Assembly (NCBI GenBank): GCA_022578965.1
Contig: MU400563.1
Location: forward strand, 186,001-250,000
Source: Xylaria sp. FL1777
Lineage: Eukaryota > Ascomycota > Sordariomycetes > Xylariales > Xylariaceae
Direction of reading: 5' to 3'
Length of the DNA stretch: 64,000 bases
Shown: positions 1-11,781 of the stretch, one piece after another
How the letters are laid out: every line of letters starts with the position of its first letter
How positions within the stretch are numbered: position 1 is the first letter of the stretch
The notes under the pieces: model-generated
Databases searched by the model: none
The model's input: the letters and a program-made list of their open reading frames with translations, nothing else
What the model was told of the DNA's origin: nothing
Position numbers and translations under genes: made by a program

Positions 1-220
1 CCCCCATATTTCCCATAGAAAATGGGATAGTCTAAGACACCTTGTGGACACCGATAAAAACGACGGTCAAGCCTGCTTTTTATAGTGTTTGGGTGTAAGC
101 TAGGGGTGCATCTGGTAAACACACCTAGGTACAAAAAGTTAGCTGTAAACTCCACCTAATTGAAGGTACCTACCAGTGTAAAAGGTTTAAATGGAAGGTG
201 CTAATTGGTAGTTAAATAAA

Positions 221-318
221 GGTACGCTATATTATAGCGGTGTTAGCAAGTAAGGTGCACTATATTATAGTGGTCTTAGCGGGTAAGGGCGCTATATTAT
301 AGTAATGCAAGTAAAGTC
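221..318. repeat. three 33-bp tandem units, each with a small palindrome
   Basis: Units start near 221, 254 and 287. Each has a short inverted repeat with a single central T: CGCTATATTATAGCG in unit 1, CACTATATTATAGTG in unit 2, and a decayed CTATATTATAG core in unit 3. Between the cores comes a GTTAGCAAGTAA-like spacer. Confidence 0.7.
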
Positions 319-690
319 CCTGTTTTTTTTTGACATAACCCTGGTTAATACTTGTAGGTACTCCACAGAACATCAAAATAGGCCTAGTTTGTATGCAAAA
401 AAGAGGAGTTGTGGGGTACCGGGCGGTATTTATGGGGGGGTTGCCATGTTGGGTTTAGGGTGATGCCCCGATATCAAAACGTGATGCCGCAAAAACCGAG
501 GCCGGGGAGCTTTGTTTCGGCTTGGTACATATGCACTGTACTTACACCTACTGCATACATGTAACTAGGTACCTAGTGTGAGCCATAGCGCATAAGCCAC
601 ATGAACAGACCTACTTAGCACCTAGGTACTTAGAAAGATTGTGTATTTCCCCACACATCTGTACCCGAGGTACATAGCAACTACATACCG

Positions 691-708
691 TACCTACCTA
701 GGTAGGTA
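691..708. repeat. perfect 18-bp palindrome TACCTACCTAGGTAGGTA
   Basis: Reads the same on both strands. It is the longest member of a family of TACCTAGGTA-type palindromes scattered through the intergenic DNA of this window. Confidence 0.8.
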
Positions 709-1299
709 AGTACTGGTATGTGTAAGCTACATAATAGTAAGTTAGGTGCTTAGTAGGCGTTTAGGTATACTACTTGGCTACCTAGTCGCGTAAAGGTTAA
801 ATTGATTTCCAGATTACCCCACGTAGACTTCAACGGTAGCATCCGAAGAGGCGACGGCCAGACGCGACCACGTAAGTACTTACTGTAGGTAGTGTGTGTA
901 TGGGCAGGCAGGCGCAACGTCGAGACTACGGAACAAAGCGTCACTTCGTGTTTCTCCCCTTTTGTGCCGTGGTTTATGCTTGGGTTTATGCGCATCGCAC
1001 CATCACCACATCGACGCGCCACCACATCCACCACATCCACCACCATTCTCATGGCCGTCACAATCACTACTGCCGTCGCTCTTCTCAATTGATTCGGCCA
1101 CTCACCATCTCGCCAGACGACGTCCACTCCTACTCCCGGGTGAAACATCCCATACCACACACACGCAGACACGCTATACACCGGTACATGATGACTTACA
1201 CGTCTCTGGTCTCTGAACTTGTGATGTGACCGAGCTTTATGTTGTGTTTTCGTCTCGACTTAGACTACATTTACAGGTCGCAGCTACTGATAGAGGTGG

Positions 1300-1565
1300 T
1301 TGCCTCTCTCATTCCCCATTCCTCATCTTTATATTCATCCATCCTCATTTCTCCTCCCCCAAGCAACTCGCTCGCTCGCTCTCTCGCCCACTCACTTACA
1401 CGGAAACATACATACATACATATACACATATACGCACACTCTCTCTTCGCCACCCAAGACGATTAATACCGAGAACATAGACACATAAACATAGGTAAAC
1501 ATAAACATATCGATCCAGGTATTGCAGACGTGTCACATATCGTATCGTACCTGGACCGTCGTACC
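1300..1565 (+). promoter_or_regulatory. pyrimidine-rich leader of the coiled-coil gene
   Basis: A CT-rich tract (about 1300-1400) is followed by CA/TA-rich sequence up to the start codon at 1566. Such CT tracts are common just upstream of fungal transcription starts. The exact start is not visible. Confidence 0.3.
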
Positions 1566-2924
1566 ATGCCTGATCTCAACTCCATCCCTCCGAACCCCCA
1601 GGGCCTGGCCGCTGCCCGTGCCCGTCGCACGTCTTCGGCCCAGACCAGCCGGCCCCAGCAGACATCCCAGAGGGCTTCGTCGCCACCCCCCGCTGTGTCT
1701 ACATCGCCTTCCCTCAATATCCTCCCCTCCAACCAGCAGGCTTTCCAAGAGGGAGCTTCCGGCTATCTCCCTTCACCCCCGCTCCCTTCCTCCAGTGGCA
1801 TGGCTCCCCCGCTCGTCCCAGGTCAGGACAACACCGGCGTCGGTGCTGGTCCCGGCCCTATTCGTCACCCGCGTCCATTGACTGCTGCTGAACTGCACTC
1901 GCAGCTGGAGCAGGAACAGGAGTTGCTGGTAAGACGCCTGTCCATACGCCATCTCCCTTCCCCATGCTCTTGGCTCCCTAACTCTTGGCCTTAGGTAAAC
2001 CGCCTATCTCGAGACTTGACCATGCTCCGAATGGCTCAGAATTCCTCCGTGGCGTCAAATGCATCGTCGACGAGCGCCTCGACCTCTGCCATCGACCAAC
2101 TGCATCCATCGTCCTTCACCGATACCCACCTCCTGTCTGGACCAGGCTTTCCGGTCCCGACGGGTCGCCGACATCATCGGACCAGCTCCACGGCTAGCAC
2201 ACGCAGTCTGAGCCAGACCGCTGCCCAAGGTTCTACTGCCCCGATCCCTATCCCACAATCACACTCGGGAAATGCCGCCTCTATCCTTGAAGCCGCTCGA
2301 AACCCTCGCGGTCCTACTGGTATGAGTCGACAGAACAGCACGACTTCGCATAGGAGCTCAAGTCGTAATCGATCCCCACAGCCCTACATGAGTACTTCTG
2401 GCTTTCTACCATCTTCACATTCACAGTCACATGGTTTTCTCCAAGATCATGCTGCTGGATATTTCGCTCGTGATCGGACTTCTTCCAACGCCAGTATCGC
2501 GGCTACTCCTGGGTCGGAGCTCTCGCCTGGACTGATGCCGGCTACTCTGCGGTATGAGGAGACGGCTCATTATCGAAGTGAATTAGACTCAGCCAAGCGC
2601 GAAAACGAAATGTTGAAGAAACGTGTCAAAGAGCTCGAGAAAATGCTTAGAGACCGCAGGGAGAGCGAGTTGGGAGTTGGCCGAGGAAGAAGCGAGAGTG
2701 GTAGCACCACCACCAGCGTCAGCGTGAGCGGGACTACCGGTATTGGCGGCGTAATAGGTGGTGGCACTGGGATTGCGGGGGGTCGCCGGGATGAGCGTCG
2801 ACCTATGGACCGCACAACGAGCACTTTGAGTGTCTCGGGTAGTATCGGGGTAGGTGTACCTGACGAGGAGCTGAAAGTGGGTGACAGTGCTGCGACTACG
2901 GGCATCGCCCCGGAAGTCTCGTAG
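1566..2924 (+). CDS. conserved-looking coiled-coil protein, unknown function
   Basis: Two exons, 1566-1928 and 1995-2924, give 430 residues. The 66-bp GT-AG intron lies in phase 0, and the join makes a continuous heptad-like stretch (ELHSQLEQEQELL then VNRLSRDLTML), which supports it. The N-terminus is Pro/Ser-rich and disordered. A second coiled coil (YRSELDSAKRENEMLKKRV) lies around residues 310-345. The C-terminal tail is Gly/Ser/Arg-rich. There is no signal peptide, membrane segment or enzymatic motif. The two helical segments in a disordered chain suggest a scaffold or adaptor role (inference). The ATG at 1566 was chosen because the upstream in-frame codons lie in the leader. Confidence 0.8.
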
Positions 2925-3936
2925 TTGTCACCTCACAAGACGACCTAACGGTTTCTTCTTCCCTCGACTTTACGGAACCTGGTGGCACACTACAACGGGA
3001 GGTGCCAGCTGGACGATTACTACCGACGAGTGTTAATGCTCTTAGATGTTTACAATTCACGTTACGGACATCAGTGATGGAACGATCATATACGAAGAAT
3101 GAGTTGATCTTGATGTTCGTCTCCCGAGTCTCTGGTTCTGGAAACGTTGGACTAAAATATTTACTACACCTGTATTACATACAGAAATGGCTGCTCATAC
3201 CTGGACGGCATGCTTCGGGTGCTGACTTGCACTCACGGCGTAATCAAGAAAACGCCGCAACAATCAACGTCCTGGAGATTTAGTTGCCCATGCTGAAGTC
3301 CTGCCGAGAATATCCTCGAAGGTTCGTAGATAGCAGAGGCCCTTTGCCTAGGTATATCAAACCACTATTGACCAATGTGTGTCTTACTCAAAATAGGAGA
3401 AGTTTATGTGGTCGTTTCTGACAACTTGAAGTCTCATCACTTTCTCTGTTTATTTCCTCGACGGTCACGTAATGCTACTTTCACTTCACGCGGCTAGTTT
3501 AATGAAGTTGGAGACGAGTTTGGCCCTATTAACCGGTATTCCTAAAAGCCACCGCGTGGTGGATGTATAGGTCAACCATCATTCCCCATCGTAAGCAGGG
3601 GCCAACGATACCTAGGTAGCGACTACCCGCGTTTGATTTTCTTTTTCTTCGCCCTTTCCAATATTTATCTATCTATTTTTCATCACTACACAGTTGTGCA
3701 ATCAGAAGCATGGGCTTGCGTAGTATCTATCTATATATCTGGGTTAATAATATGGGGTAAGGGCCCAGTTATCAATCAGTGACCGTGTCGTCCCTCCTTT
3801 TTCCCATGATCCGGCTATCTACTTATCTAGATTTACCCCAACTTGAACATAGCTGTGCTTTCAACTTACCTACGAGTCCCGATCGTAGAGACAGCCCTAG
3901 AATACGCAGACGGGGGTTTGGATTCTGGAATATGAT
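2925..3936. other. intergenic
   Basis: Probably holds the 3' end of the preceding transcript and the promoter of the transporter gene. A 93-codon open frame at 3002-3283 has no recognisable features. CCTAGGTA palindromes occur at about 3347 and at 3609-3618. Confidence 0.5.
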
Positions 3937-5677
3937 ATGGCTACGATGTCCCGGACAGAGGATGAGACCCCCCGCGGGAGAGTGAGTCGCTTTGTGCGTC
4001 TTCTTGCCTGGTCACCGCCCTGGTTGAGATGGGATCCCGATGCCAATCATGAGCTTACCTGGGGTCTTACCGTTCTCTTTGGGTTTGTATGTCTACTCCT
4101 TTACGTATTTTGCTCTGCTGCTCTGATTTCTACTTTACCTACGTTCGACAATCTCCAGAGTGGAAGGCCGGGCTTATCGAGAAGGTGCAAAGGGGCAGGG
4201 GCACGGACGACGCATAGAGAGGTGGTAGTGTTGACTGTTAACGGCGTTTTCTTATACTAGAGGGATATATGTCTTGGCATTTGATGATGCGACTCGTGGA
4301 CTGGACTGATGCTCTTACAGGCTGGCGCGTTCAGCGTCGCCAACTTGTACTACACAAACCCCATATTGAACATCCTCGCGGAGGACTTCGGCGTGTCGAA
4401 CGAGCGCGCCTCGTTGATCCCCTCCGTCACGCAGGCCGGATACGCCGGAGGCTTGCTGTTCGTGATCCCACTAGGGGATATTCTTCGTCGGCGATATCTT
4501 GTGCTAGGGCTGGTCTTTTCAACTGCCTTTGCGGTAAGTAGGGTTGGGCTTATCCCTCGATGCCCCTTTCCATTCGAGTGAAGTCCGTTTCTATCTTTGC
4601 GTGTTTTATTTTTCGTTATTGACAATGGTATCGCAGTGGTTGGGGTGTACACTTACGACCTCGTTTTCGTCATTCCTCGGCCTGTCATTTCTCGTCGGAC
4701 TACTTACTGTCACGCCGCAGCTCATGTTTCCCCTGACCGTCCAGTATGCACCGCCGCGAGATAAGGCAACAATGACCTCAGTCGTGATGTCGGGAGTTGT
4801 CCTTGGCATCCTAATCGCACGTCTCATCAGCGGCATCGTCTCGCAGTACACGTCGTGGAGAAACGTATACTGGCTCTCGTTCGGGCTGCAAGCACTAATC
4901 TTCGTCCTGCTCTTCCTCTTCTTGAAAGACTACCCCGTAGCGCGGCCCGGGACATCCTATCCGGCCATACTGTGGCGAATAGTGAAGCTCCCTTTCCTCA
5001 GCCCCGTGCTCACCCAGTCATCTCTTGTCGCGTTCCTCACGATGGGCATGTTCACCAGTTTCTGGACCACCTTGACCTTCCAGCTTGCAGGTGTTTTCAA
5101 GCTCTCCACGCTATCAATCGGCCTCTTCGCGCTAGCCGGGATATCGCCCGTGTTCCTCAATCCCGTCGTCTCCCGACTTGTCACCTCGCGCATACATACC
5201 CACGGCACGCTCCTCATCGCGCTGATGGTCACCCTCGGCACCGTCCTCCTCGGGACGTTTGTGGGGACTTTCTCGCTCGCGGGCCCTATCATATGGGCGT
5301 TCCTCGGCGATCTAGGCGTCAACACCGTCATCGTAGCGACTAGGATCGCTATCTCGACCGTAGATCTGACCGCGCATAACGCCGTCAATTCCGTCTACAT
5401 GATCTTCACATTTGCAGGGCAACTCTTTGGCACGGCAATTGGGAACACACTCTATGCAAGAGGCGGCTGGACGTGGTCCGGGGCACTGAATATCGCGCAG
5501 CTGACTACGGCTTTAATATTGGTGGTGGTCAAAGGACCTCATGAGAAGGGTTGGTTCGGATGGGGAGGCGGGTGGGATCTACGCAATACTGAAGTCACCG
5601 ACCATGGTCATCTTGATAGTAATATTTCCTCGAACAACCCTGAAGAGAAGGGAGAGGCTCCTGTTCAGATAAACTAG
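3937..5677 (+). CDS. major facilitator superfamily transporter
   Basis: Three exons, 3937-4086, 4321-4533 and 4637-5677, all phase 0, give 467 residues with about 12 hydrophobic segments. The first transmembrane block ends in NLYYTNPILNILAEDFG, the start signature of AraJ/YnfM-like MFS proteins. The loop after TM2 carries GDILRRRYLV (the MFS motif A region). The segment RLISGIVSQYTSWRNVYW matches the conserved end of TM5. The protein likely acts as a proton-driven exporter or importer in the plasma membrane; the substrate cannot be read from sequence. The first intron (234 bp) is longer than usual for this window, so a different 5' splice is possible. The C-terminal tail is short and polar. 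Confidence 0.85.
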
Positions 5678-7199
5678 GGAAAGAAAGAAGAGAGGTTCAT
5701 ACGCATGAGATTTTAGGTCATGTCCTCTAGAGATAGAAGCATTCATAGTTGTCTATAGCTTTAGAATTACACAAGAATACACAAGCGGATCTACGTGTGT
5801 TCTCGCCTACGCTCAGGCCGCAGTGCCTTCACTCTTAAAAGTTCAGTGAGGAAACCCGTCCGTTTCACCCCGTCAAACATGATAAGCTGGCTAGTCTCGT
5901 GAGCAGGTGGGCGGCTCAGTCACGCGCTACGCCGAAGTACCAGCTCTCGCATGGTGCGAACTATCTAGGCAGACGGCTGATGTTTAAGCATAATTTTTGA
6001 CAGACTGGCCCTGACACCTATTGGTGTGATCAGTGACTTCAATGTTCTACAACACAGTACAACAACCCCAACCCCCTAACACACGTAAATCCATAGTCCG
6101 GACATCTGGCTTTCGACGGAGTCTTTACCTACGATCCTCTCCCGTCAACACTTCAAGGTTATTCCGCCCACTCCCCTTAGAGCTATTCTAAAAATAAACA
6201 GACCATTACCTATCTAATAATCCCCCAAAAGGCTAATTCGAGGACTAATTGTGACTCATTCTGCCTTTGCTAGGCCTTTCCAGTACAGTTCTCAAGGTCT
6301 CCTCGGGCAACGAAGGATTCATCGTGGTAAAAGAACCAGTATATTCTACACACTCGAGCGTCTCTAAGTCTAAGTTTATCATTGTAACTTCAGTACAACT
6401 AGTCACATATAGCATATAGCCTAGTTCTTTGATTATAGATCCCACTCGGAATCCCTAGATAGTTACCGACGCTGATGATATTTTTCATCAGACGAAGCAG
6501 ACCTATAAAACTCGACTCAGAGACGAAGGTAAAGTCTAACATAGGCTTGTAGCACCAATCTATACTGTCGCCAAGGCCTCTGACTTTTAGTACCGGTAGC
6601 TGGCACCCCTCACCCCCTCATTGGAAAAGTAGTACCTGTCTTAACCAAAAATGGAATAAATGCGAATAAAAGGGGAGACACGCGAAAAGGGGAATTTCCC
6701 CAAACAAACAAAAAGGGCAAGAAGTAATGACCAGCATTTTGAAGCGTTAACCATTCTACCTATGGCAATTAGCCATCAGTGATAATTCCCTTTCCATACC
6801 ATCTTCTGTAGGTATGTATGTATATATATATATACCTCTTCCGGGATTAAAGGTGTCAGCTCAATACAAAACTGGATGTGTGGGCTAGAGACAAGCCTAG
6901 CCGTAAAACCAAGCTATAATATCGTCGAGTTGTAGTCCAGTACCCCGAGTTAATATTCCTAATGCCGGATGAGGTATATGTAACAGTTCCCCCACATATC
7001 TCCAATTCTTGGCAGCAGCTCGTTCGCTCTCCGATTTGTCGGAGCAGACTCGGCGACCATAGCGCTAGAAACTTACCGATAACCGACGATATTTGATGGC
7101 TTAGCCAATTCCTAAACTAAATAAAAGGAAGAAGAAGTAAGAACAGAAAAGTAGCAGCAACCAACAAGTGAACAATTAATTCTTTCCTTCTTCCATAAA
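5678..7199. other. intergenic
   Basis: No supported gene on either strand; short open frames (for example minus 6245-6445) have no features. Contains a TA microsatellite near 6817-6832. Confidence 0.55.
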
Positions 7200-7616
7200 A
7201 TGATAACTGGTCTTCATCACATCAACCTCGTCGTCCCACCGGACACCCTAGACGACGCGGCGGCCTTCTACGGCTCAACATTAGGCCTGACCCCGCGTGC
7301 GGTGCCGGTTCTACAAAAGGGCACTCTCCTCTGGTTCGACATCGGGACGTCGGGGCAGCAGGTCCACATTGCGTTCGGAGACCCTGTTGATTTTTCCTTC
7401 GATTCACGCCGACATCCATGTTTCCGCGTTGCCGACGGCGAACAGTTACTCGAGCTGCGGCGCAAGATCCATGCGCATTTCCAGCGGGGCGGCACCGGTG
7501 CACCTAAAGCAGCCGATGCCCCCGATGTCGAGAATAGTGGTGCCAAGGGTGTCGAGTACCCGGAGCGCTTCTTCGCTCGGGATTATGCAGGCAATCGGCT
7601 TGAGTTCACGCTATAA
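7200..7616 (+). CDS. VOC / glyoxalase-fold protein
   Basis: Single-exon, 138 residues, the usual size for a one-domain vicinal oxygen chelate protein. It opens with GLHHINLVV (metal-ligand His of the first beta-alpha-beta-beta-beta unit), has VHIAFGD in the middle (second His) and ends with the classic RDYAGNRLEFTL, whose Glu is the last metal ligand. The family covers glyoxalases, bleomycin-resistance proteins, epimerases and dioxygenases; the sequence does not say which. A disordered insert (about 95-115) separates the last two strands. It has no signal peptide, so is presumably cytosolic. The start ATG follows a purine-rich leader. Confidence 0.85.
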   Translation: MITGLHHINLVVPPDTLDDAAAFYGSTLGLTPRAVPVLQKGTLLWFDIGTSGQQVHIAFGDPVDFSFDSRRHPCFRVADGEQLLELRRKIHAHFQRGGTGAPKAADAPDVENSGAKGVEYPERFFARDYAGNRLEFTL

Positions 7617-9280
7617 TTGCGAGTGTAAATCTTTACGGATCAGGGTGGCCGTGTCAAGCTAGATAATATGAGATCTTGCGTTTTCAGATATTCGCTCATG
7701 TACTTATTATCGTCGGTTTTAACCTGAAATACTCGGCTCCCCTATTTGTATAACCAAGCCCTTGCCACCTGGTCGAAGCTCTGAGAGTGCAGCCTGTCAA
7801 TCAACTTAAGATAAGCGTATCGCGATCAGACGAATCTAAAAGAGGAGTTCTTCCGAGTCTAGCATAACTCAGTTAATGCATGGAGAATATTCGACGTACA
7901 TTTTAACCGCAGCGCTAGTAAGCATCTAAATAGCTGTATGCAAGCTATTTCTGACGACAAGTGGAAAATCTTCGAAATTCTCATTCTGACCACATATAAT
8001 CGCCTGTCTACAGCTCGTCGAGACGGACGGAACCGCAACTGAAGGCAATGAGTCTAGAGACTAGGCTCCACAGGACGTCTCGACGGTGACAACCTGGGTC
8101 AGAAATGTAGGGCTCGTCGCCTTTTCAAGTGATAGCCCCCATGGCGTCGCCGTTCTAGTGATTCTCTTTTCGGACTCGGAACTCGAGTCGTCGGATGCTA
8201 GCCGATTGTGCGCACGTCGTCGGCAGCTCGATACCACCATCTATAGCGGTGGATTTCTCCGTAGTATGGCGGTATGCGGCCTCGTGTATGGCCAATATCT
8301 CCAATCAGGATCCATTAGCGTCTGGAGCCTAGCGTTCGACAGCTTCGAAAGCTACTAACGACTTATGATGCACGTCGTTCATCGTCTCGCTCGGTTGCAA
8401 CTGCGCGTATAATCTCTGTCATTGTCGGTTATCCTTAGGAGGCGGCGACAATACGAGTAAGCAGGAAGGGTTCCCGGGTTCCTAGTGTTTCTATTGCCGC
8501 GATTAGTTGCTAACTAGATATAAGAGATGCTATTCGTATTGGGGAATTCCAGTGGTCCTGATGGTCATGATGTCGCTCATGTCGGTGCCGCCGCTGCCAA
8601 ATTCAATCACCAGGAAATGACACTTGGCACATGGGAGGTTGAGGGCGATGCAGCTGCCTGATCGCTGTTGTCGCTTCATTTTTTCCTATAAGGGGCATGA
8701 TTGATCCGATTCTTGTTATCGACATGTTGCCATGGACTTGTTGAGAGGAGAGTCGGAATCGCGAGGTGGTCGAGACGACTGTCTAGCAAATGAATAGAGA
8801 GATTGAGACGAAGTCTTAATCAGCACGACAACGGCCTTCAAAGAGTCCGGCAAAGAGTCCACTCACCAGATCAGGTAATGCGAATGGCTGGGGGCCTGGA
8901 TAGAGTTCGGTCGTTGTATGGCAATTGCTCGCCTGACTAGGTAATGCCTGGCATCAGTGCTACCCAGGTCTATGTCGAGTCGATGAGAGGCCAAGCCCGG
9001 ATCATCTACGAAGCGTTTTACAGTTTATACTGCCAGCCGGGGTCGTTGGCAGTCGTGTTCGAGAGTATGGAGTAGAGTGGGCAGGCTGGAAGGGTGAGCA
9101 GGGACCATGCTAGGTACCAATGCCATCATGGGCGATTGAGTATGCTGGTTATGCTTTGCCATTGAAGCCGGACAGTGTCGCTGGAAGAGGTGGAAGGGGA
9201 GGACTCAGCTGTAAGTGATGTGTGTTGGGGCCGACCTCTCGAGAGGGACGCAGGCCGGGGCCATCCAGCAGGGTGGGATG

Positions 9281-9308
9281 TACTCACCCGGACTTACTCA
9301 CCCGGACC
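9281..9308. repeat. 14-bp tandem duplication
   Basis: The unit ACTCACCCGGACTT occurs twice in a row, the second copy ending in CT instead of TT. Confidence 0.6.
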
Positions 9309-10134
9309 TGCTCATGCCAAATTCTGTTTTCACCGTGGCCAATGACGTCGATGGTATGGAGGCTTTCGATGGCCCTTGGTACCTACCTTGGCACCTAGGC
9401 AGGTATATACATCAACCTTTCCTACACATGTAGACAGCTGACACACGCCTACATAGGGCGGTATATACATCGGATGGCACCTTAACTATAGTAGTACCTG
9501 CATATCCCCGAGGTACACGTACTCACAACTGGGGCTCATTGCTACATGCCCAGGTGTACTTAGCCTACGGGCGATTACTCTACCTAAACTAGGAGATAGG
9601 ATAGGGTTCGGGTACGCGAGAAACTAGGTACGCTTCATGCCACTACTATGGAGCTATACTAGTCTCCCATTCCTGTCACCGCCGCGTGGCTCTCAGCCTT
9701 GTTCTTCCCGTTGGGTGGTTATCCTCATGTCCCATCTGATGGGGGAATGCCGGACTTCTTTCATGGTCCGGGGTTTCCAACACATACAATGGCCACTAAT
9801 GTACATCTCAACAGAGTCAGGCTACTATGTTATAGCAGCACGGTACGGTGCGTATCCTATATATTATCCCGATGATTTAAATCACACGAGATTCTCATCA
9901 AGACACTAGACACCACCGTACTAGAGATACGCCTGAGGAAGGGGATCATTGGGGCATGGTTGCGGCCCAAATATGTCGGGACAACTGGGTACAAGTAGGA
10001 ATAGTTTAAAAGTAAGCGACCCCGTCATTGAACACTCACTTCCTTGGAGGGGGCGTATGTGATCTTTTAGTTTCGCTCTGCTCGCGTACTGGCGGGTCTT
10101 TAAGTTAGTGACATCGGCGTATAGGCTCCCCAAT

Positions 10135-10171
10135 GTGACTCTGGTGACTCTGGTGACTTATGGTGACTTAC
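10135..10171. repeat. short tandem repeat of GTGACTCTG
   Basis: About four imperfect copies (GTGACTCTG, GTGACTCTG, GTGACTTATG, GTGACTTA). Confidence 0.6.
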
Positions 10172-10538
10172 TCAGACACAAGAATCATTCGGTTCTTGCT
10201 ATTGCCATGCTGTGCTTAAACTTCCGTCACTCGTGTATATAAGGGACGATTTGTATGCGGCCATAGCCATATTCCACCATCCCCTCCTCTTTCTGTCAAC
10301 ACTTTTGGCAACATAGTGTATACCAACCAGTATCTTGCTTATACCCCTTGGTACAAACACCTGGCTACGAACGAGGTGAGCGTTCATAATAATTGTTCTC
10401 GTCTATTTTTTTCTGCATACTTATAGATTCTTGTGTAGTCTCCAATCTCTCTTCCCATCCAAACTGTTTAGAGAGGGTTTCACAGCCTTGCGCTTTCTCT
10501 TTAAGCAGGTACTAGCATACTACTCGATAATCAGGATC

Positions 10539-11307
10539 ATGGCTACCTTGCCTACTCAGCTTCCCTCTCAGCTCACCTCTCCGTCTCTCCCTCAGGTCTC
10601 TCCTCAGCTCTCTCCTCAAATCCCCCAGCCTCCCCAGTCTCCCCAGTTGCCCGACCTTCCCAAACCTAAGCGCCGACGTGTTCCACTGCCCACCCTGCCA
10701 TCAGCTACCGTTGCCTCAAGGCCCCCCAAGCGGCGCGTGTCACGCCCGTCGCCCAAGCCAGTTTTGTCACGCGAAGAGAAGCAAAAGAGGAAGACGGCGA
10801 GAGAGAAGGACAAAGGAAGGAGCCTCGACGATCCCGAGAAAGGAGTCCAGGCGACTCAGCGTTGCGCTCATTGCAAGGACCGACATCTTCAATGCCGTGT
10901 AGCTCTTGATCCCGTCAAGTTTAAGTCATGGTGAGTCACTGTAACATCTTAATCCCTTCTTCAGAATGTCTCAGCGTCGCAAATCTCCCAATCTGGAATG
11001 TCCTACTCTTGCTACATACACTCCGACACGCGCTCGAACCGTCAAAGCATTCATACTACATGCGGACTTTACTGACTCTAGTGTTCTCAATAGGAAATGC
11101 GGTTCATGTATAGCATCAAAAATAAAATGCTCGTTCTCCATTGAGAACCCCGGCTGCAAATTCGACCCGCAGTCTATAAAGCAGAACCTAAGTACCCCAA
11201 CAACGGGTGAAGTGGTTTCCTCGCCCACGAGCCAGACGCACACGAGCCAGACGCACAGTTCATCGGAAGAGCAGGGTACGATAAGCCCCAGCCACAACCG
11301 CCATTAA
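10539..11307 (+). CDS. small Zn(II)2Cys6-type nuclear protein
   Basis: Exons 10539-10930 and 11094-11307 give 201 residues. The N-terminal 60 residues are Pro/Gln/Ser repeats. Next come basic nuclear-localisation-like patches (PKPKRRR, PPKRR) and a Lys/Arg-rich stretch. The cysteine cluster is CAHCKDRHLQC then, after a 13-residue linker, CGSCIASKIKC. This gives Cys-x2-Cys-x6-Cys twice, the Gal4-type binuclear zinc spacing. The intron falls inside the linker, so neither exon alone shows the domain. The C-terminus is a short Ser/Thr/Gln-rich tail and no fungal-TF middle domain follows. This may be a truncated or minimal regulator; DNA binding is inferred from the cluster only. Confidence 0.7.
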
Positions 11308-11781
11308 ATCAAACTCACAAGGTTTCGGTTATTGAATACGCCACTGGTAACTCTAAATTTGGTAAGCCATCGCTTGCATTGTTGTTGCCTCCCGATTGGC
11401 TATACCAGCCACTAACACATTGAGTTTACTAGTCTCCGAGGTTTGGGAAAAGGGAGTGGCTGGGTGCTCTAAATTGTCTGCCGTCCAAGCCAGCTTGCCG
11501 AATAATTATGTTGGTGCCATGGTTGATAGGTCCTTTCGAATGCGAAGACAACCTAGTTCGCCGAGACACAAGATTTTGGATGTTTAAATTTGTATTTGGA
11601 AAATCATCACGCACATTATCCCCCCCCAAAATTGGAAAATCCCACAAAAAAAAAACACACTTGAAGGAAAACAGGACAAACGAACAATAAATAGTATTGA
11701 TATAATGTATTAGTATGAGAGTGACTATCTCTCTTCAATTAGGCACCCCTCGTAGAAGTAATCATTCAATTATCATTATTC
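11308..11781. other. convergent intergenic spacer
   Basis: Lies between two converging genes. It carries only shared 3' sequence, including an A-rich run near 11645, and no supported gene. Confidence 0.5.

Larger units (their letters stand above)
1..1565. other. gene-free upstream region with short repeats
   Basis: No convincing gene. The overlapping short open frames around 890-1480 use low-complexity His/Pro/Ser translations and look like a 5' leader rather than coding sequence. The stretch holds a 33-bp tandem repeat (221 onward), several CCTAGG palindromes (123-130, 561-576, 620-629, 691-708) and, from about 1300, the pyrimidine-rich leader of the gene at 1566. Confidence 0.6.
7617..10538. 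other. gene-poor spacer
   Basis: Almost 3 kb with only short open frames (8086-8358, 9215-9433, 9637-9909 on plus; 9921-10133, 10199-10387 on minus) that lack introns, motifs or composition typical of the genes here. Tandem duplications occur at 9281-9308 and 10135-10171. Confidence 0.5.

Noticed and set aside
4855..5388. Overlapping frames within the MFS gene
   Set aside because: Arg/His-rich translations without membrane segments; the MFS frame explains the DNA.
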